Assembly (NCBI RefSeq): GCF_029223865.1
Contig: NZ_CP119520.1
Location: forward strand, 1,302,001-1,366,000
Direction: 5' to 3'
Origin: Telluria mixta
GTDB lineage: Bacteria > Pseudomonadota > Gammaproteobacteria > Burkholderiales > Burkholderiaceae_D
Length of the DNA: 64,000 nt
Shown: positions 63,158 to 64,000 of the stretch, piece by piece
Numbering within the stretch: the stretch's first letter is position 1
How the letters are laid out: every line of letters begins with the position of its first letter
The notes under the pieces: generated by a model
Seen by the model: only the letters and a program-made list of their open reading frames with translations
Told to the model about the DNA's origin: nothing
Database searches by the model: none
Program-made: the position numbers and the translations under genes

Positions 63158-63246
63158 CGTGGCTCCATGAAATTGCGTGGCTCTGGATCTGTTGCTGGAG
63201 CCATCCCGGCCATTATAGTGCGGCTTCCACCCACTTTATCGAGGCC

Positions 63247-63885
63247 ATGAACACCGCTCCCTCTACCCGCACCCAGGTCAAGCGCATCGCGCGCAACGCA
63301 TCCTACGACCCCGCCCTGCTGCATGCCATCGTCGATGCGGCCTACGTCTGCCACATCGCCTTCGCCGACGCGCATGGCACGCATTGCATCCCCACCGCCT
63401 GCTGGCGCAGCGGCGACTACCTGTACATCCACGGGTCGAACGGCAGCCGCATGCTGCAGCGCCTGACGGAACAGGATTGCTGCGTGACGATCACGCATGT
63501 GGACGGCCTCGTGCTCGCACGCTCCGCCTTCAATCATTCGATGAATTACCGCAGCGCGATGGTCTACGGCCGCTTCGAGGTCGTGGCGGAAGACGCCAAG
63601 CGCCAGACCCTGGCCGACTTCATGGAGCACCTGGCGCCGGGCCGGCAAGCGGAGATCCGTCCCGGGAACGACAAGGAATTCGCGGCGACGACCGTGATGC
63701 GCATCGCGCTGCTTGAAGCCGCGTGCAAGGTGCGTACGGGTCCGCCCGACGACGACGAGGAAGACATGCACATCGCCGCGTGGGCCGGCGTGCTGCCGCT
63801 CGCGCAGGCGCGCGGGACGCCGGTGCCGGACGCGCATTGTGCGGTGGCGGCGCCGGCCTACGTGAAGGACTGGGCTACTTCTTGA
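63247..63885 (+). CDS. Pyridoxamine 5'-phosphate oxidase-family flavoprotein
   Basis: 212 residues, split-barrel FMN fold: VCHIAFADAHGTHCIPTACW, then YLYIHGSNGSRMLQRL and FNHSMNYRSAMVYGRFE. It belongs to the Nim/PNPOx-like group, not canonical PdxH. The 89-base divergent gap to pdxR must hold both promoters. Its last 11 bases overlap the opposing gene. Confidence 0.83.
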   Translation: MNTAPSTRTQVKRIARNASYDPALLHAIVDAAYVCHIAFADAHGTHCIPTACWRSGDYLYIHGSNGSRMLQRLTEQDCCVTITHVDGLVLARSAFNHSMNYRSAMVYGRFEVVAEDAKRQTLADFMEHLAPGRQAEIRPGNDKEFAATTVMRIALLEAACKVRTGPPDDDEEDMHIAAWAGVLPLAQARGTPVPDAHCAVAAPAYVKDWATS

Positions 63886-64000
63886 CGATGCGTTCGAGCG
63901 TCTGCTCGACGTAGTCGCGGTCGTTGTCCGTGAAGCGCAGCTTGACCGGATACCACTCGTGGCCAGGGGCCAGCCAGATGTCGAGCGTCTGGTCCTTGGA
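63875..64000 (-). CDS. DUF3108 domain protein (5' partial)
   Basis: Only the last 41 residues are inside the window. SKDQTLDIWLAPGHEWYPVK followed by LRFTDNDRDYVEQ matches the end of DUF3108 periplasmic proteins. The gene continues beyond 64000. Confidence 0.7.
   Translation of the reverse strand, partial: SKDQTLDIWLAPGHEWYPVKLRFTDNDRDYVEQTLERIVKK

Noticed and set aside
1..64000. CRISPR array, tRNA, rRNA or insertion sequence
   Set aside because: No spaced direct repeats, no tRNA-like cloverleaf with TTCGA arm, no rRNA sequence and no transposase gene were recognised; a dedicated scan could still find a tRNA that I missed.

Overview
The window is high-GC DNA, densely packed, with many 1-8 base overlaps between consecutive genes. 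Gene content and protein style (LutABC/GlcDEF lactate operon, MocR/PdxR regulator, TamAB, paired GAF and propeller histidine kinases) suggest a betaproteobacterium of the Oxalobacteraceae, Massilia/Telluria-like. That placement is an inference; no rRNA or tRNA gene was seen.

Layout. 1-383: end of a GntR/UTRA regulator. 590-10769: one co-directional run of twelve genes. It encodes an AprA-like flavoprotein, an AprB-like ferredoxin, a HEAT-repeat protein, a 7Fe ferredoxin, a NitT/TauT-type ABC importer with an unusual C-terminal extension on its binding protein, a DUF971 protein, a ferredoxin-NADP reductase, both ETF subunits and a TauE/SafE-type exporter. It looks like a self-contained uptake, redox and export pathway, probably for a sulfur-containing compound, and is the best candidate here for an undescribed system. 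10833-22954: M20 peptidase, thioesterase, ECF sigma module, DUF3016, Fpg/Nei glycosylase, an HD-GYP response regulator next to a hybrid histidine kinase, a lipoprotein, a PPC-domain protein and an SbmA/YddA-like transporter. 22981-23958: AT-richer accessory patch with two small membrane proteins and the tail of a deleted DegT-type aminotransferase.

23959-28083 and on to 35203 (minus strand): GAF histidine kinase, small proteins, and a seven-gene operon lutA-lutC-lutB-lctP-glcD-glcE-glcF for lactate/glycolate uptake and oxidation, facing a FadR-family regulator. 36145-48227: membrane protein, phosphoesterase, queC, tamA-tamB, an ArsR-SRPBCC-DUF1801 cluster with a long palindromic operator, a tandem pair of paralogous membrane proteins and a DUF535 protein. 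48236-53168 (minus): a three-gene SMC/condensin operon of MksF-MksE-MksB type with no adjacent nuclease gene. 53416-57639: secreted protein, a 1007-residue propeller histidine kinase, and an SDR overlapping it tail to tail.

57640-61240 is a second AT-richer accessory island: short orphan genes, a DUF1963-like protein, a possible divergent nucleotidyl-cyclase-fold protein, and copies of a degenerate palindromic repeat also seen in the first patch. 61241-64000 returns to core-like DNA: OsmC protein, PdxR/MocR regulator facing a pyridoxamine-phosphate-oxidase-like gene, and the end of a DUF3108 protein.
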